Source: a virus | Virus record (IMG/VR): IMGVR_UViG_3300021142_000141 | Location: 1-28,651 of that record | Direction: 5' to 3' (one strand) | Length of the DNA stretch: 28,651 nt | Part shown: piece after piece, positions 1 through 8,269 of the stretch | Layout: the number at the start of each line of letters is the position of its first letter | Numbering within the stretch: the first letter of the stretch is position 1 | The notes under the pieces: model-generated | What the model was told of the DNA's origin: nothing | The model's database searches: none | Seen by the model: the letters and a program-made list of their open reading frames with translations, nothing else | Translations under genes and position numbers: made by a program

Positions 1-2
1 AA

Positions 3-1769
3 CAAAGCATATTTAAAAATGGTGGAGATGTGCATATTAAAAATGCAAAAGATACGGCTGATAAAAAGGCTGAGATTGCTAAAAAAGCTGCTGATGCTGC
101 TAAAGCTGCTGCTAAGAAATTAGCAGATGATAAAAAAGCATTGGATGCTAAAATAGCGACTATTGCTGATGAGAATAAGAAAACAGAAATAGCAAATATA
201 AAGGATGATTATGATAGATCTATAGCATATGCAAAATATGATTTTGATAAAAAGAAAGAACTAAATGAAAAGGATTTAGCAGAAGCAAAAAGATTAAATG
301 CAAGTAAGCAACAATTAAAAGTATTAGAAGTTAAAAATCAAAATGACTTAGATGCTAAAGCAAAGGCATATGCTAAAGCATTAAGTGATGCTAAAATAGC
401 GGAAGCTCAAAAAGATCTTGATCAATCAAAACGAGTATTACAAGATAAAAAAGTAAATTTTGAAAAGCATATAACAGAAGAAATTTCTCTTAGAAAAAAA
501 TCTGAAAAGGATGAGGATGATTATACATCATATAGAAGATTAGGTTTATCAGAATATAATAAATATAGAGCTGTTATAAATAAAGATTATCTAAATCAGT
601 CCAAAGATATTTTAAATAAAGAAAAGGATTTAGAAGTAACTAAATTTCAAGAAAGTGCTGAATATGAAAAGATGACTGAAAGCGAAAAAACAAAAGCGCT
701 ATTGGATATCAATACTAAATATGCTAAAGCTCATGCTGAATTACAACAACAGTTAGATGCTGATGTTGAAAAAGAATTTAATGATAGAGTAGCAGTTGAG
801 ACAAAATACTTGGATGAACGTTTAGAAGTAAATAAACTTAGTGGTAAAAAATGGTTAGAAATATCAACAGAGCAAATAAACACAGATTTTGATAGACGAG
901 TATCTAAAGCCAAAGATCTATATGATCAAGGACTTATATCTAAAGAACAATATGATGCTAAACTAAAATATCTTGAAGAAAAAAGAGTTGCCCAAACAAA
1001 AGATGCTACAAATACATCTGTTAGATATGAAAAAGATGCTGATGATAGAGAATATAAATATAAACTTTCTAAATTAAAATTAGAAAGAGATGCTGAATTA
1101 GAACACTATGAATTAATTATTGATAATGTTGATTCCACTCAATCCGAAAAAGAAAAAGCAGAGGATAATATGTTCAGAATTAAAAAGAAATATGCTAAAC
1201 TTGAAGAGGATTTGATGACAGAAACTGCTAAGAAAACAAAAGAGCAAATATTAAACTCTATGTCAGCAGGACTATCAGCAGTAAATGGACTTGTTGGAGA
1301 AGCCGCAGCTCTAAATCAACAACAAGAAGCAACTACATTAGCAAATACTAAATTAACTGGTAAGGCACTTGATAAGTTAAAGCACGATCAATTTAAAAAA
1401 GATCAAGCATATGCTAAAGCACAAGTAATAATGAACACAGCGATCGGTATTACAACTGCGATGACACAAGATCCACCACTGGACATCATTCTTGCTGGTG
1501 TTGCTGTTGCTACAGGTGCTGCTCAATTAGCTACAATTGCAAATACTAATTATGTAAGTGATACATCATCTACTCCAACAGCTCCAAGTGCACCAAGCAG
1601 TGGATCAACAACAACATCATTATCAACTCCACAGTTCTATTCTTTGGGAACTAATAACCCACAAGCACCTGTCCAAAAGGTAGTGGTTGTTGAAACAGAT
1701 ATAACTAAAACACAACAAACAGTGAGTAATATACAAGCTGTGGCTACACAAACTTTAGGAAAGCCATAA
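3..1769 (+). CDS. Tail tape measure protein, C-terminal part (5' truncated by window)
   Basis: The frame is open to the left edge, so the gene very probably starts before the window; the first start-like codon inside is a GTG at 30, which need not be the real start. The visible part is a long Lys/Glu/Ala/Asp-rich coiled coil (about residues 1-410 counting from the GTG), then a hydrophobic Ala/Gly-rich stretch (about 410-510, containing AQVIMNTAIGITTAM and a run rich in AGVAVATGAAQ), a Ser/Thr/Pro linker and a short tail with VVVVETDITKTQQ. A coiled coil followed by a hydrophobic segment and a VVVETDI-like tail is typical of the ends of tape measure proteins in Bacteroidota siphoviruses, which set tail length and occupy the tail lumen. 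The protease gene follows after 18 bases. Another coiled-coil virion protein is possible. The odd point is position: it lies upstream of the head genes, not after the chaperone genes at 17650-18476. Confidence 0.72.
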   Translation, partial: QSIFKNGGDVHIKNAKDTADKKAEIAKKAADAAKAAAKKLADDKKALDAKIATIADENKKTEIANIKDDYDRSIAYAKYDFDKKKELNEKDLAEAKRLNASKQQLKVLEVKNQNDLDAKAKAYAKALSDAKIAEAQKDLDQSKRVLQDKKVNFEKHITEEISLRKKSEKDEDDYTSYRRLGLSEYNKYRAVINKDYLNQSKDILNKEKDLEVTKFQESAEYEKMTESEKTKALLDINTKYAKAHAELQQQLDADVEKEFNDRVAVETKYLDERLEVNKLSGKKWLEISTEQINTDFDRRVSKAKDLYDQGLISKEQYDAKLKYLEEKRVAQTKDATNTSVRYEKDADDREYKYKLSKLKLERDAELEHYELIIDNVDSTQSEKEKAEDNMFRIKKKYAKLEEDLMTETAKKTKEQILNSMSAGLSAVNGLVGEAAALNQQQEATTLANTKLTGKALDKLKHDQFKKDQAYAKAQVIMNTAIGITTAMTQDPPLDIILAGVAVATGAAQLATIANTNYVSDTSSTPTAPSAPSSGSTTTSLSTPQFYSLGTNNPQAPVQKVVVVETDITKTQQTVSNIQAVATQTLGKP

Positions 1770-1787
1770 AAAATAATATAAAATAAA

Positions 1788-2699
1788 ATGAAAAAGAAAT
1801 TTACAGATGCTGAATATCCAATGTTTGAGATAGTAGTTGATGATTCAGATACAACAGGTATTAGATTATTATCTATTGTAGATCAACCAGCAATTGAGAT
1901 GAAAGGTGTAGCTTTTAGTGCGGAAGGTGCTACAAAAGGTTATGAATTCCAAGCGCAAGCAGATAAACAAATAATAGTTGGACCAGCTATGATCCCTAAT
2001 ATGAAAATATTAAGAAAAGATAGTGAGGGCAATAAATATTTCGTAGTATTTAAACCTGATACTATTGAAAAAATGGTTCAAAAGTTTAATGCTTCGGGCA
2101 ATAATAGAAGAATAAATGTTGATCACTCTACTAAAATGGTTCAAGCATATATCATGGAGAACTGGATAGTGGCTGATACTTATTATGATAAATCAAGAAT
2201 GTATAATTTTGATGTTCCCATTGGAACTTGGATGGTTAGTGTTAAGATAGAAGATCAAGACTTTTGGAAGAATGAAGTTAAAGATTTAGGTAAGTTCGGA
2301 TTTAGCATAGAAGGTGTAATGGCTGAAAAACCAATGCAATATAAATCAGTTGAAGATTATATTGATTTATTAACCGATGATGAATTACTTGAATTAGTTG
2401 ATTCAGAATTTAAGGTTTGGAGAAGTAAATCTAAATCATCAAATGTTAACAGAATGAGTTATAATGATCAATCAAAAGAATTAGTTGTTAAATTTAATTC
2501 AGGCGATATATATACATACTTTGATGTTGATTTTGGAATATTCAAAGATGTATATCAAGGCATTGCATCTTGTACTACTACGGGATCTAATCAATATGGT
2601 TCTTGGTATTTTGGCAAGACACCAAGTGTTGGTGCAGCTGTATATCATATATTAGTAAAACATGGTTATTCTTATAAAAAAGGAGGAACTTTAAAATAA
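1788..2699 (+). CDS. Prohead protease (XkdF-like) with C-terminal KTSC domain
   Basis: This 303-residue protein looks like an XkdF-type phage serine protease, which matures the capsid by cleaving scaffold and capsid protein inside the prohead. Residues about 60-180 hold the protease-like core: IIVGPAMIPN (62-71), YFVVFKPDTI (84-93), the probable catalytic His113 in NVDHS, WIVAD (126-130), VPIGTWMVSVK (143-153) and the probable catalytic Ser173 in GFSIEG. Residues about 219-281 look like a separate KTSC domain (NRMSYNDQSKELVVKFNSG, then YTYFDV), a small fold often found alone or on phage proteins. The start ATG follows an A-rich leader. The gene sits just before the scaffold and capsid genes, as expected for a maturation protease. 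The protease call is fairly safe; the role of the KTSC domain is unknown. Confidence 0.85.
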   Translation: MKKKFTDAEYPMFEIVVDDSDTTGIRLLSIVDQPAIEMKGVAFSAEGATKGYEFQAQADKQIIVGPAMIPNMKILRKDSEGNKYFVVFKPDTIEKMVQKFNASGNNRRINVDHSTKMVQAYIMENWIVADTYYDKSRMYNFDVPIGTWMVSVKIEDQDFWKNEVKDLGKFGFSIEGVMAEKPMQYKSVEDYIDLLTDDELLELVDSEFKVWRSKSKSSNVNRMSYNDQSKELVVKFNSGDIYTYFDVDFGIFKDVYQGIASCTTTGSNQYGSWYFGKTPSVGAAVYHILVKHGYSYKKGGTLK

Positions 2700-2775
2700 T
2701 TTTCTCACCAAATTGAGAAAAAAAATATTTCTTATATCTTATGGTGTAAAGAAACAACAAAAACAAATAAAAACT

Positions 2776-3480
2776 ATGGACAAAAATGAAGCAATGGATA
2801 AAATCCGCGAATCATTAAAGAAATTAATTTCTTTTAGTGAAGTTGCTACTGATGCTGGTTCTGGTGCTACTGCTTCTGATGCTAAATCATCAGATGATAA
2901 GAAAAAGAAGTTTGAAAGCGTTACTGCTAACGATGGAACTGTAATTAATTATCCAGATGGCTCTGAATTAGAAGTTGGGACTGAACTTGTTACGGTTGAT
3001 GCTGATGGTAATGAAACTCCACTTGAAGATGGAACGTATGAATTACAAGACGGTAGAACATTAACAGTATCAGGTGGTGTTGTTGAATCAATTTCAGGTG
3101 TTGGAGCCAGTAATGGTGAAGAAACTCCGATTGATGATGCAAAAATGGATGCAACACAAGAAGCAGAAGGACAAGATGGATCAGCAGAAGATGATTCAAA
3201 TGATGATGGATCTCTACAAGATAGAGTATCAGCACTTGAAAACACTATGGCAGAAATATTGGAACTATTACAAGGTATGTCATCAGCACAAGAGATGGCG
3301 ATGAGTAAAATTCAAGAAATCGCATCAGCACCAGCGGCTGAATCAATTAAAATTGGTAAAACAGTTGATAATAACTTTTCTTCAACTAAAAATACATTAG
3401 ATCATTTGAAAGAAGTTAGAAAAAAATACAACATTGGATCAACTAAGAATGTTTTTAAAGCATCTTTAAGTTCCAAATAA
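2776..3480 (+). CDS. Capsid scaffold-like acidic protein
   Basis: I place the start at the ATG at 2776 (234 residues), because the in-frame TTG at 2713 would add a basic stretch unlike the rest and the ATG has the usual A-rich leader. The protein is strongly acidic and has three parts: an N-terminal helix (MDKNEAMDKIRESLKKLISF), a central domain with repeated short beta motifs such as YPDGSELEVGTELVTVDADG and DGRTLTVSGG, an Asp/Glu/Ser linker, and a predicted coiled coil (DRVSALENTMAEILELLQGM). Its place between protease and major capsid gene, its acidity and its coiled coil fit a scaffold or a capsid assembly factor; no specific family match is claimed. A weak 7-bp hairpin lies at 2701-2720 between it and the protease gene. 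Confidence 0.6.
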   Translation: MDKNEAMDKIRESLKKLISFSEVATDAGSGATASDAKSSDDKKKKFESVTANDGTVINYPDGSELEVGTELVTVDADGNETPLEDGTYELQDGRTLTVSGGVVESISGVGASNGEETPIDDAKMDATQEAEGQDGSAEDDSNDDGSLQDRVSALENTMAEILELLQGMSSAQEMAMSKIQEIASAPAAESIKIGKTVDNNFSSTKNTLDHLKEVRKKYNIGSTKNVFKASLSSK

Positions 3481-3499
3481 AAATAAAAATAAATAAATT

Positions 3500-4477
3500 A
3501 TGGCAAGTTCAATAGATGTAACTCAAATTGGTAAATATGTTGATCAAATTTCTGGGGCCTTAAAGCATGAAAGTGTTTTATTGGGGAATACCCAAGAATT
3601 AATAACAGTATTACCTAATATAAAATATGCACAAACTTTGAATAAGATAAGTTCAAATTTAGTAGCACAAAACGGAGGATGTTCGTTAATAAATGCAACC
3701 GGCAGTGTAATACTTCAACAAAATACTATCCAAGTACAAAACATAAAGATAGAAGAAATTATATGCTTGGAGGATATTGAGGCTATATACCTGGGAATGA
3801 GTATGAAAAGTGGTGCTAATCAAGAAGAATTTGGTCCAGCTGAGTTCAGCACTGTGTATGCGGCAGACAAGAGTCTTAAGATCGCAGCAATGATAGAAGA
3901 TATGCTGTGGAGGGGATCAAGTGCGAATCATTATTCAACAGATCCAAATATGACATTGGCAACAGGATTTTTAGAATTGTTTGAATACACTTCTGCGACA
4001 AACTCAATCGTATCTGGAAATGGAACATTCTCAACTAACGTTACTATGACACCAACGAATGCTTTATCTATCATGGATTCATTGATTTCAGCAATGAATA
4101 ATAATGCATCTCAAATCTTAACAGAAAATGATTTAACTATATTCATTTCTTTTGCTGATTTTAACACATTAGTGACAGCTTTGAGACAAGCAAATTATTT
4201 CCACTTTACAGTTGGACAAGAAGAAACAGGTGCTCAAAGATGGAGTTTTAATTATCCAGGAACTAACATTTTAGTTCAGGCCACAAGAGGTTTAAATAAT
4301 ACTAACAAAAGATTATTAACAAATGCTTCAAATTTGGTAATGGGAACTGACTTAGTATCAGACTATTCCACTTTCCGTATTTGGTGGGAACCACTTTATG
4401 ATTCTATAATGTTCAGAAACAAATTGAGATTAGGGACAGCTTGTTACTATTTTCAAAATGTAGTATTATTTAAATAA
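3500..4477 (+). CDS. Major capsid protein (HK97-fold type)
   Basis: This 325-residue protein sits directly after the protease and scaffold-like genes, where the major capsid gene is expected. The opening (SIDVTQIGKYVDQISGAL), the central QNGGCSLINATGSV followed by QVQNIKIEEIICLEDIEAIY, and the EEFGPAEFSTVYAADKSLK stretch resemble major capsid proteins of Bacteroidota tailed phages, which are about this long. The N-terminus has no long acidic delta domain, consistent with a separate scaffold. The C-terminal part (YDSIMFRNKLRLGTACYYFQ) resembles the closing A-domain strands of such proteins. The leader is A-rich (AAATAAAAATAAATAAATT) with no Shine-Dalgarno. I infer the HK97 fold from genome context, not from structure. 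Confidence 0.8.
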   Translation: MASSIDVTQIGKYVDQISGALKHESVLLGNTQELITVLPNIKYAQTLNKISSNLVAQNGGCSLINATGSVILQQNTIQVQNIKIEEIICLEDIEAIYLGMSMKSGANQEEFGPAEFSTVYAADKSLKIAAMIEDMLWRGSSANHYSTDPNMTLATGFLELFEYTSATNSIVSGNGTFSTNVTMTPTNALSIMDSLISAMNNNASQILTENDLTIFISFADFNTLVTALRQANYFHFTVGQEETGAQRWSFNYPGTNILVQATRGLNNTNKRLLTNASNLVMGTDLVSDYSTFRIWWEPLYDSIMFRNKLRLGTACYYFQNVVLFK

Positions 4478-4495
4478 TATTAAAAATATAAATAT

Positions 4496-4532
4496 CAATT
4501 GTATAGGGGTTGAAATATACCCCGACCAATTG
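4496..4532 (+). promoter_or_regulatory. Two-part hairpin in the capsid-tail tube spacer
   Basis: CAATTG at 4496-4501 pairs with CAATTG at 4527-4532, and GGGGT at 4506-4510 pairs with ACCCC at 4519-4523 around an 8-base loop. An A-run follows, not a T-run, so it is not a classical intrinsic terminator on this strand. It may be an RNA processing or stability element that sets capsid and tail tube messages apart. Confidence 0.45.
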
Positions 4533-4554
4533 AATAAAAAAAAATTTTACAAAT

Positions 4555-5067
4555 ATGTCATGTATTTTAACATCAGGATTTACAATTGGTTGTAAACAAA
4601 CTGCGGGTGTATCTAAAGTTTTCATCGGTGAATATACAGATGCTATGGGTTTTACTATTGATGGTACTACTGGTCAAATCACTGCTATCACTGGAGCAAC
4701 TACATCTTTCTATACGTTCCAACAAACTATAGAGACTGCTTCATTCACAGCACCAGCTGAGGTATCAACTGAGAACAACGCTATATCTTATTCACAAACA
4801 TTAATGATTACCTTACAAGGTATGTCTCCAGCACTTATAAATCAGATAAAAACATTAGGAGCTGGCACTTTCAGGGTCATTATGTTGGATAAAAATGGTA
4901 ATTACTATTTAATGGGTTTAACTTCTGTAGTTCAAGTTTCTGCAATTGATAACTCACTTGGAAAAGTGGGAAGTGATTTAAACGGTAGCACTCTTACATT
5001 TTTATGTAAAGAAAGCACCCCATTAACTTCTATCACATCAGGAGCTGCTTTATCAGTAATCCAATAA
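4555..5067 (+). CDS. Major tail (tube) protein
   Basis: This 170-residue protein is rich in Thr, Ser, Gly and beta strands. The pattern FYTFQQTIETASFTAPAEVS, then SYSQTLMITLQGMSPALINQ, then RVIMLDKNGNYYLMGLTSVV and a final NGSTLTFLCKE strand fits tail tube proteins of Bacteroidota siphoviruses, where similar LDKNGKYWLMG and GYTLTFTGxE stretches recur. Such proteins stack as hexamer rings around the tape measure. It follows the major capsid gene and is followed by a terminator, so it probably ends a strongly expressed structural unit. The start ATG follows an A/T-rich leader. A head decoration protein is the main alternative. Confidence 0.68.
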   Translation: MSCILTSGFTIGCKQTAGVSKVFIGEYTDAMGFTIDGTTGQITAITGATTSFYTFQQTIETASFTAPAEVSTENNAISYSQTLMITLQGMSPALINQIKTLGAGTFRVIMLDKNGNYYLMGLTSVVQVSAIDNSLGKVGSDLNGSTLTFLCKESTPLTSITSGAALSVIQ

Positions 5068-5084
5068 TTAGAATTAAATTAATT

Positions 5085-5111
5085 AAACCCTTTCATTCGG
5101 AAGGGTTTTTT
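5085..5111 (+). terminator. Intrinsic terminator after tail tube gene
   Basis: AAACCCTT (5085-5092) pairs with AAGGGTTT (5101-5108) around the loop TCATTCGG, followed by a T-run to 5111. An A-run on the other side may let it also work on the minus strand. The stop codon of the minus-strand gene lies in the loop, so convergent transcripts probably share it. Confidence 0.75.
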
Positions 5112-5554
5112 ATTATATGATATTTTTTCTTAGCTTCTAAATATGCTTCTCTTGCTTCCTCCTCAGTATCAAATGTTCCAAGATGTAAACCTTTACCGTT
5201 TAAATGAATACAAGATTTCCATTTTTTATGTTTTTTAGACCAATAAGCACCTTTTGCATTTGTATTGAAATGATTTTCTTGATTATTAATTGATCTTAAA
5301 TTTGAAATACGATTATCTAATCTATTAATATTTATATGATCAATCTGATCACATACCATTTTATTAACCCAATAATAAATAAATTGGTGATGATATATTC
5401 TATATACAATTTTATCAAAATTAAAAGTAAATCTTTTATAACCATTAGCAATATTACCTATTTTATTACCTCTTTTACCAAATACCTCACCTGTATCAGG
5501 ATCACAAGTATATCCCATTTCAATTGCCTTTAGTATCTTTTTCTCTCTTGTCAT
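5093..5554 (-). CDS. HNH homing endonuclease with AP2 DNA-binding domain
   Basis: This 153-residue protein has the two-part build of free-standing phage homing endonucleases. Residues about 50-96 form an HNH domain: YRIYHHQFIYYW, then CDQIDHININRLDNRISNLR with the metal-binding and catalytic His/Asn residues, then NNQEN. Residues about 102-146 form an AP2-type DNA-binding domain (GAYWSKKHKKWKSCI, then LHLGTFDTEEEAREAY). The N-terminus (CDPDTGEVFGKRG) matches the usual lead-in strand of these enzymes. Such enzymes cut an unoccupied allele and spread by repair. It is encoded against the direction of all neighbours and sits between the tail tube gene and a new transcription unit, as expected of an inserted mobile gene. 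No intron boundaries are visible, so it seems to be free-standing. Confidence 0.88.
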   Translation of the reverse strand: MTREKKILKAIEMGYTCDPDTGEVFGKRGNKIGNIANGYKRFTFNFDKIVYRIYHHQFIYYWVNKMVCDQIDHININRLDNRISNLRSINNQENHFNTNAKGAYWSKKHKKWKSCIHLNGKGLHLGTFDTEEEAREAYLEAKKKYHIIKNPSE

Positions 5555-5574
5555 AATAAAATATATGTTAAACA

Positions 5575-5600
5575 GAGAGAAAAGTTTAATTTAATATATA
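5575..5600 (+). promoter_or_regulatory. Candidate phage promoter (purine box + TAATATATA)
   Basis: A GAGAGAAAAG purine box is followed by TAATATATA at 5592-5600, 29 bases before the ATG at 5629. Similar arrangements occur at 9634, 11113 and 12304. The promoter role is inferred from recurrence and position only. Confidence 0.35.
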
Positions 5601-5628
5601 TATAAATGAAGAAAAATAATAATGTATT

Positions 5629-5805
5629 ATGTTAAAAATAAAAGAAGATAAATTAGATACTTATATAACAGCACCAATAAGTAATGCTATAATATATGTT
5701 AGGGAAATAGATCCAATATTATACCCACGTCTTAAACAACAATATCCTGATCTATTTGAACCAGAAGTTGTTATTAAACCTAAAAAAGAAGATGATGTAA
5801 TATGA
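5629..5805 (+). CDS. Small hypothetical protein (58 aa)
   Basis: The ORF reads MLKIKEDKLDTYITAPISNA, continues with IIYVREIDPILYPRLKQQYP and ends in an acidic and basic tail. I do not recognise the family. It is supported by an A-rich leader, a candidate phage promoter 29 bases upstream, and a 4-base ATGA overlap with the next small gene that suggests translational coupling. It lies between the tail tube and portal regions, so a small virion or assembly role is possible but unproven. Confidence 0.55.
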   Translation: MLKIKEDKLDTYITAPISNAIIYVREIDPILYPRLKQQYPDLFEPEVVIKPKKEDDVI

Positions 5806-5933
5806 TTACGTTTTGTAAATGGTGCTTTAATACAGCTGAGGTTGGTTATTGGGATAATAAAGATACTTGGAAAAGACCTTTAACTTGTCCCGATTGCAAC
5901 GAGATGGAGTGTGATTGCGAATGCTTTGATTAA
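5802..5933 (+). CDS. Small Cys-rich (zinc-ribbon-like) protein (43 aa)
   Basis: The ORF starts at the ATG that overlaps the previous stop (ATGA). The 43-residue protein carries FCKWC near the N-terminus and CPDCNEMECDCECFD at the end, so two Cys pairs spaced like a zinc ribbon, plus three extra Cys residues. Such tiny zinc ribbons are common in phages and may bind nucleic acid or protein. No specific function can be given. Overlap with the upstream gene and an A-rich gap before the next gene support it as real. Confidence 0.5.
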   Translation: MITFCKWCFNTAEVGYWDNKDTWKRPLTCPDCNEMECDCECFD

Positions 5934-5947
5934 AAATAAAAGAAATT

Positions 5948-6352
5948 ATGTTATATATAGATTACTTAAATAATAATAGATGGACTACATTGAGTTTGAG
6001 ACCTCAGTGTCAATATGATAATTCATATTTTCTATTTAGGGCTATTGATAAAAATACAAAAAAAGAATATCTATTTATATCAAATGATGATAGTCCTAAT
6101 CCTGAGTATTATTCTTTATTTTTTATTATTTCTGCAACTTATTCAGATCCAATGAACGGAATTATTGATGCTACACCAGGTCAATATACATTAGAAGTAT
6201 ATGAAAAAACAATAACTGATTTAGATTACACTACAGCAGTAGGTAAAATAAATGTAAATATATTAAACATAGTTGGAACTCATTCAGATATCACAACTTG
6301 GAGCAATACAGGACAACCAACAGTAGTGTACAAAAACTTAGATAGAATATAA
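5948..6352 (+). CDS. Hypothetical virion-associated protein
   Basis: This 134-residue protein looks all-beta: short strands broken by Asn/Asp turns, such as FRAIDKNTKKEYLFISND, DATPGQYTLEVYEKTI and VGKINVNILNIVG. Similar proteins with a GQYxLEVYE strand lie beside portal genes in Bacteroidota phages and are probably structural, but I cannot name the role. Its stop overlaps the portal start by one base (TAATG), so the two are likely translated together. The leader AAAATAAAAGAAATT has no Shine-Dalgarno. Head fibre, head decoration or neck protein are all possible. Confidence 0.55.
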   Translation: MLYIDYLNNNRWTTLSLRPQCQYDNSYFLFRAIDKNTKKEYLFISNDDSPNPEYYSLFFIISATYSDPMNGIIDATPGQYTLEVYEKTITDLDYTTAVGKINVNILNIVGTHSDITTWSNTGQPTVVYKNLDRI

Positions 6353-7668
6353 TGGAAAATAATGAAGAAGAAAAAGAATTAGGATTTACATCAGTATCCT
6401 TCTCAGCATTTGAAGAAGGTAAGTCGATTCCTCAATATAAAGAAAGTGTAAATAGTGGTGGTAAATGGGTTAATTTTGGTGAAGATAATCTAATGCCTAA
6501 CTATTATGTTAGTTTGTTGGATAGATCTCCTAAACACAACGCTATAATTAATCAGAAGGCTAATATGGTTGGAGGTAATGGTATTGTTAAAACACATTTA
6601 ACTAATGAAGCTTTAGCATTTATTGCTAATTCAGCGAACGGAATGGACTTAGAAGAGATTTTAGCAAGAATAGCGTATGATTTAGAAGTTTTTGGTGCAT
6701 TTTCTTTAAATATTATATGGTCCAAAGATAGGACTAAGATCGCAGAAATAAATTATATGAATCCACAAACAATAAGAATAGCAGCACCTGATGAAGATTA
6801 CCCACAAGTAGAAAATTATTATATATCCAGAAATTGGAAGAATGTTCAAAAGAATAAACCTGTTTTGTATCCTGGATTTTCAGTAATAGATCGTGCAGAA
6901 GCATCTCAAATTCTTTATGTGAAAAAATACCAAGCGGGTAAGAACTTTTATGGAACTCCAGAGTATCTATCCGGAGCGAGATGGGTGGAGATGGAGTATG
7001 AAATATCTGATTTCCACTTAAATAACATTAAAAATGGATTTGCACCTTCTATGTTTATTAACTTCCCTACAGGTATACCAACAGACGAGCAGATGCGATA
7101 TAACGATCGTAAATTAACTAAACAATTATCAGGACCAAAGGGTGGTGGTAAAGCATTCATAACATACTCAGAAGATAAAGATTCGGCACCTACAATAACA
7201 CCAATAGATAGTAATACAAATGATACAAAGTATGTAGATTTAAATGAAATTATCACAGAAGGAATTTTAGGAGCACACCGTGTTAATGATGCGGCATTAT
7301 TTGGCCTTAATACAGGTTTAGATGGTGGGTTACAATCAAGCCAAACAGCAATGTTAAACTCATTAGAGTTATTTAGATCACAATATATTATACCTCAACA
7401 AAGATTTATTGAAAAATGTTTAAACAGATTAGCAAGAATTAATGGTATAACAGATTACATTGAAATTGCAGAATACGAATTAAATTTCGCCAAAATGGAC
7501 ATTGCTACATCAGATATATTATCCATTTTAGAATCAACTATTAGTGATCCAGCAAAAAGAAATCTATTAATATTATCAGGTTATACAGAGGATGATGCCT
7601 TTAAACTTGTTCCTAAAACAACTAATGCACCAGTTGCACCAAAAAATAATGATACAACAAATGGCTAA
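6352..7668 (+). CDS. Portal protein
   Basis: This 438-residue protein has the length and motif order of tailed-phage portals, the 12-subunit ring through which DNA enters and leaves the head. Visible marks are WVNFGEDNLMPNYYVSLLDR near residue 38, the NAIINQKANMVGGNG stretch that opens the wing, the long helical stem region around WVEMEYEISDFHLNNIKNGF, and QSSQTAMLNSLELFRSQYI followed by QQRFIEKCLNRLARI near the C-terminus. These are hallmarks of portals in Bacteroidota phages. It is followed at once, with an 8-base overlap, by the head-tail connector gene. The portal lies downstream of the capsid gene and far from the terminase (8.7 kb), which is not the usual terminase-portal-protease-capsid order. 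Confidence 0.85.
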   Translation: MENNEEEKELGFTSVSFSAFEEGKSIPQYKESVNSGGKWVNFGEDNLMPNYYVSLLDRSPKHNAIINQKANMVGGNGIVKTHLTNEALAFIANSANGMDLEEILARIAYDLEVFGAFSLNIIWSKDRTKIAEINYMNPQTIRIAAPDEDYPQVENYYISRNWKNVQKNKPVLYPGFSVIDRAEASQILYVKKYQAGKNFYGTPEYLSGARWVEMEYEISDFHLNNIKNGFAPSMFINFPTGIPTDEQMRYNDRKLTKQLSGPKGGGKAFITYSEDKDSAPTITPIDSNTNDTKYVDLNEIITEGILGAHRVNDAALFGLNTGLDGGLQSSQTAMLNSLELFRSQYIIPQQRFIEKCLNRLARINGITDYIEIAEYELNFAKMDIATSDILSILESTISDPAKRNLLILSGYTEDDAFKLVPKTTNAPVAPKNNDTTNG

Positions 7669-8269
7669 TTACGCACAACTAATAGATGTTGAATATGTAT
7701 TTCTAAATACTGCTGTGGATAAAAATGTTGATCCAGATATTATAACTCCATCTATAAAAATAGCTCAAGATACTGCTATACAAGAGATTTTAGGATATAC
7801 TTTACTACAAAACATTATGGGTATGGTTGTTGATGGTAGTATTGAAAATCCAGGTAATATACAATATAAAACATTATTAAATAATTTTGTTCAACCTGCT
7901 TTGGCTCATCACGCACTTTACTTTGCTCTACCAGAAATCCAATATAGATTAACTAATAAAGCAATTTTAGCTAAAACAAGTGAAAATTCACAGGCTACAG
8001 GACTACCTGAGTTAAAGTATTTAAGACAAAATGCGAAGGATATAGCAGATTTCTATTCTCAACGTATAAGAGAAGAGATCGTCAATAACCCTAACCTTTA
8101 TCCTGATTACTTTCAAACTTTAGGTATAGAAAGAATTCAACCTAAAAGAACTACTTACTATTCTGGATGGAATGCATCAGGATCACAAACAAAAAAGAAA
8201 GGTGGAAGCCAATATGGGGATCCTGATTGCCAGGATTGTTTCCCTGGGGCTCAAATGTTAAATTGGTAA
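7661..8269 (+). CDS. Head-tail connector (gp6-like adaptor) protein
   Basis: I choose the ATG at 7661 (202 residues, MANYAQLIDVEYVFLNTAVD) instead of an in-frame ATG at 7592, because it overlaps the portal stop by only 8 bases and removes an N-terminus that is a shadow of the portal gene. The protein is mostly helical in its first two thirds (AQDTAIQEILGYTLLQNIMG, NNFVQPALAHHALYFALPEI) as in gp6-type adaptors that sit under the portal ring. The last part is a Gly/Ser/Lys-rich tail with YSGWNASGS and a Cys pair (CQDC). Location next to the portal supports a head completion role. No exact family is claimed. Confidence 0.65.
   Translation: MANYAQLIDVEYVFLNTAVDKNVDPDIITPSIKIAQDTAIQEILGYTLLQNIMGMVVDGSIENPGNIQYKTLLNNFVQPALAHHALYFALPEIQYRLTNKAILAKTSENSQATGLPELKYLRQNAKDIADFYSQRIREEIVNNPNLYPDYFQTLGIERIQPKRTTYYSGWNASGSQTKKKGGSQYGDPDCQDCFPGAQMLNW

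Noticed and set aside
2713-2775. Longer scaffold start at TTG 2713
   Set aside because: The extra N-terminus is basic and unlike the protein, and the ATG at 2776 has a typical A-rich leader.
2949-3304. Three ORFs in other frames over the scaffold gene
   Set aside because: They are low-complexity shadows of the acidic coding sequence and have no start context or conserved features.
7592-7660. Longer connector start at 7592
   Set aside because: It would overlap the portal gene by 77 bases and its first 23 residues look like a frame shadow; the ATG at 7661 gives an 8-base overlap.
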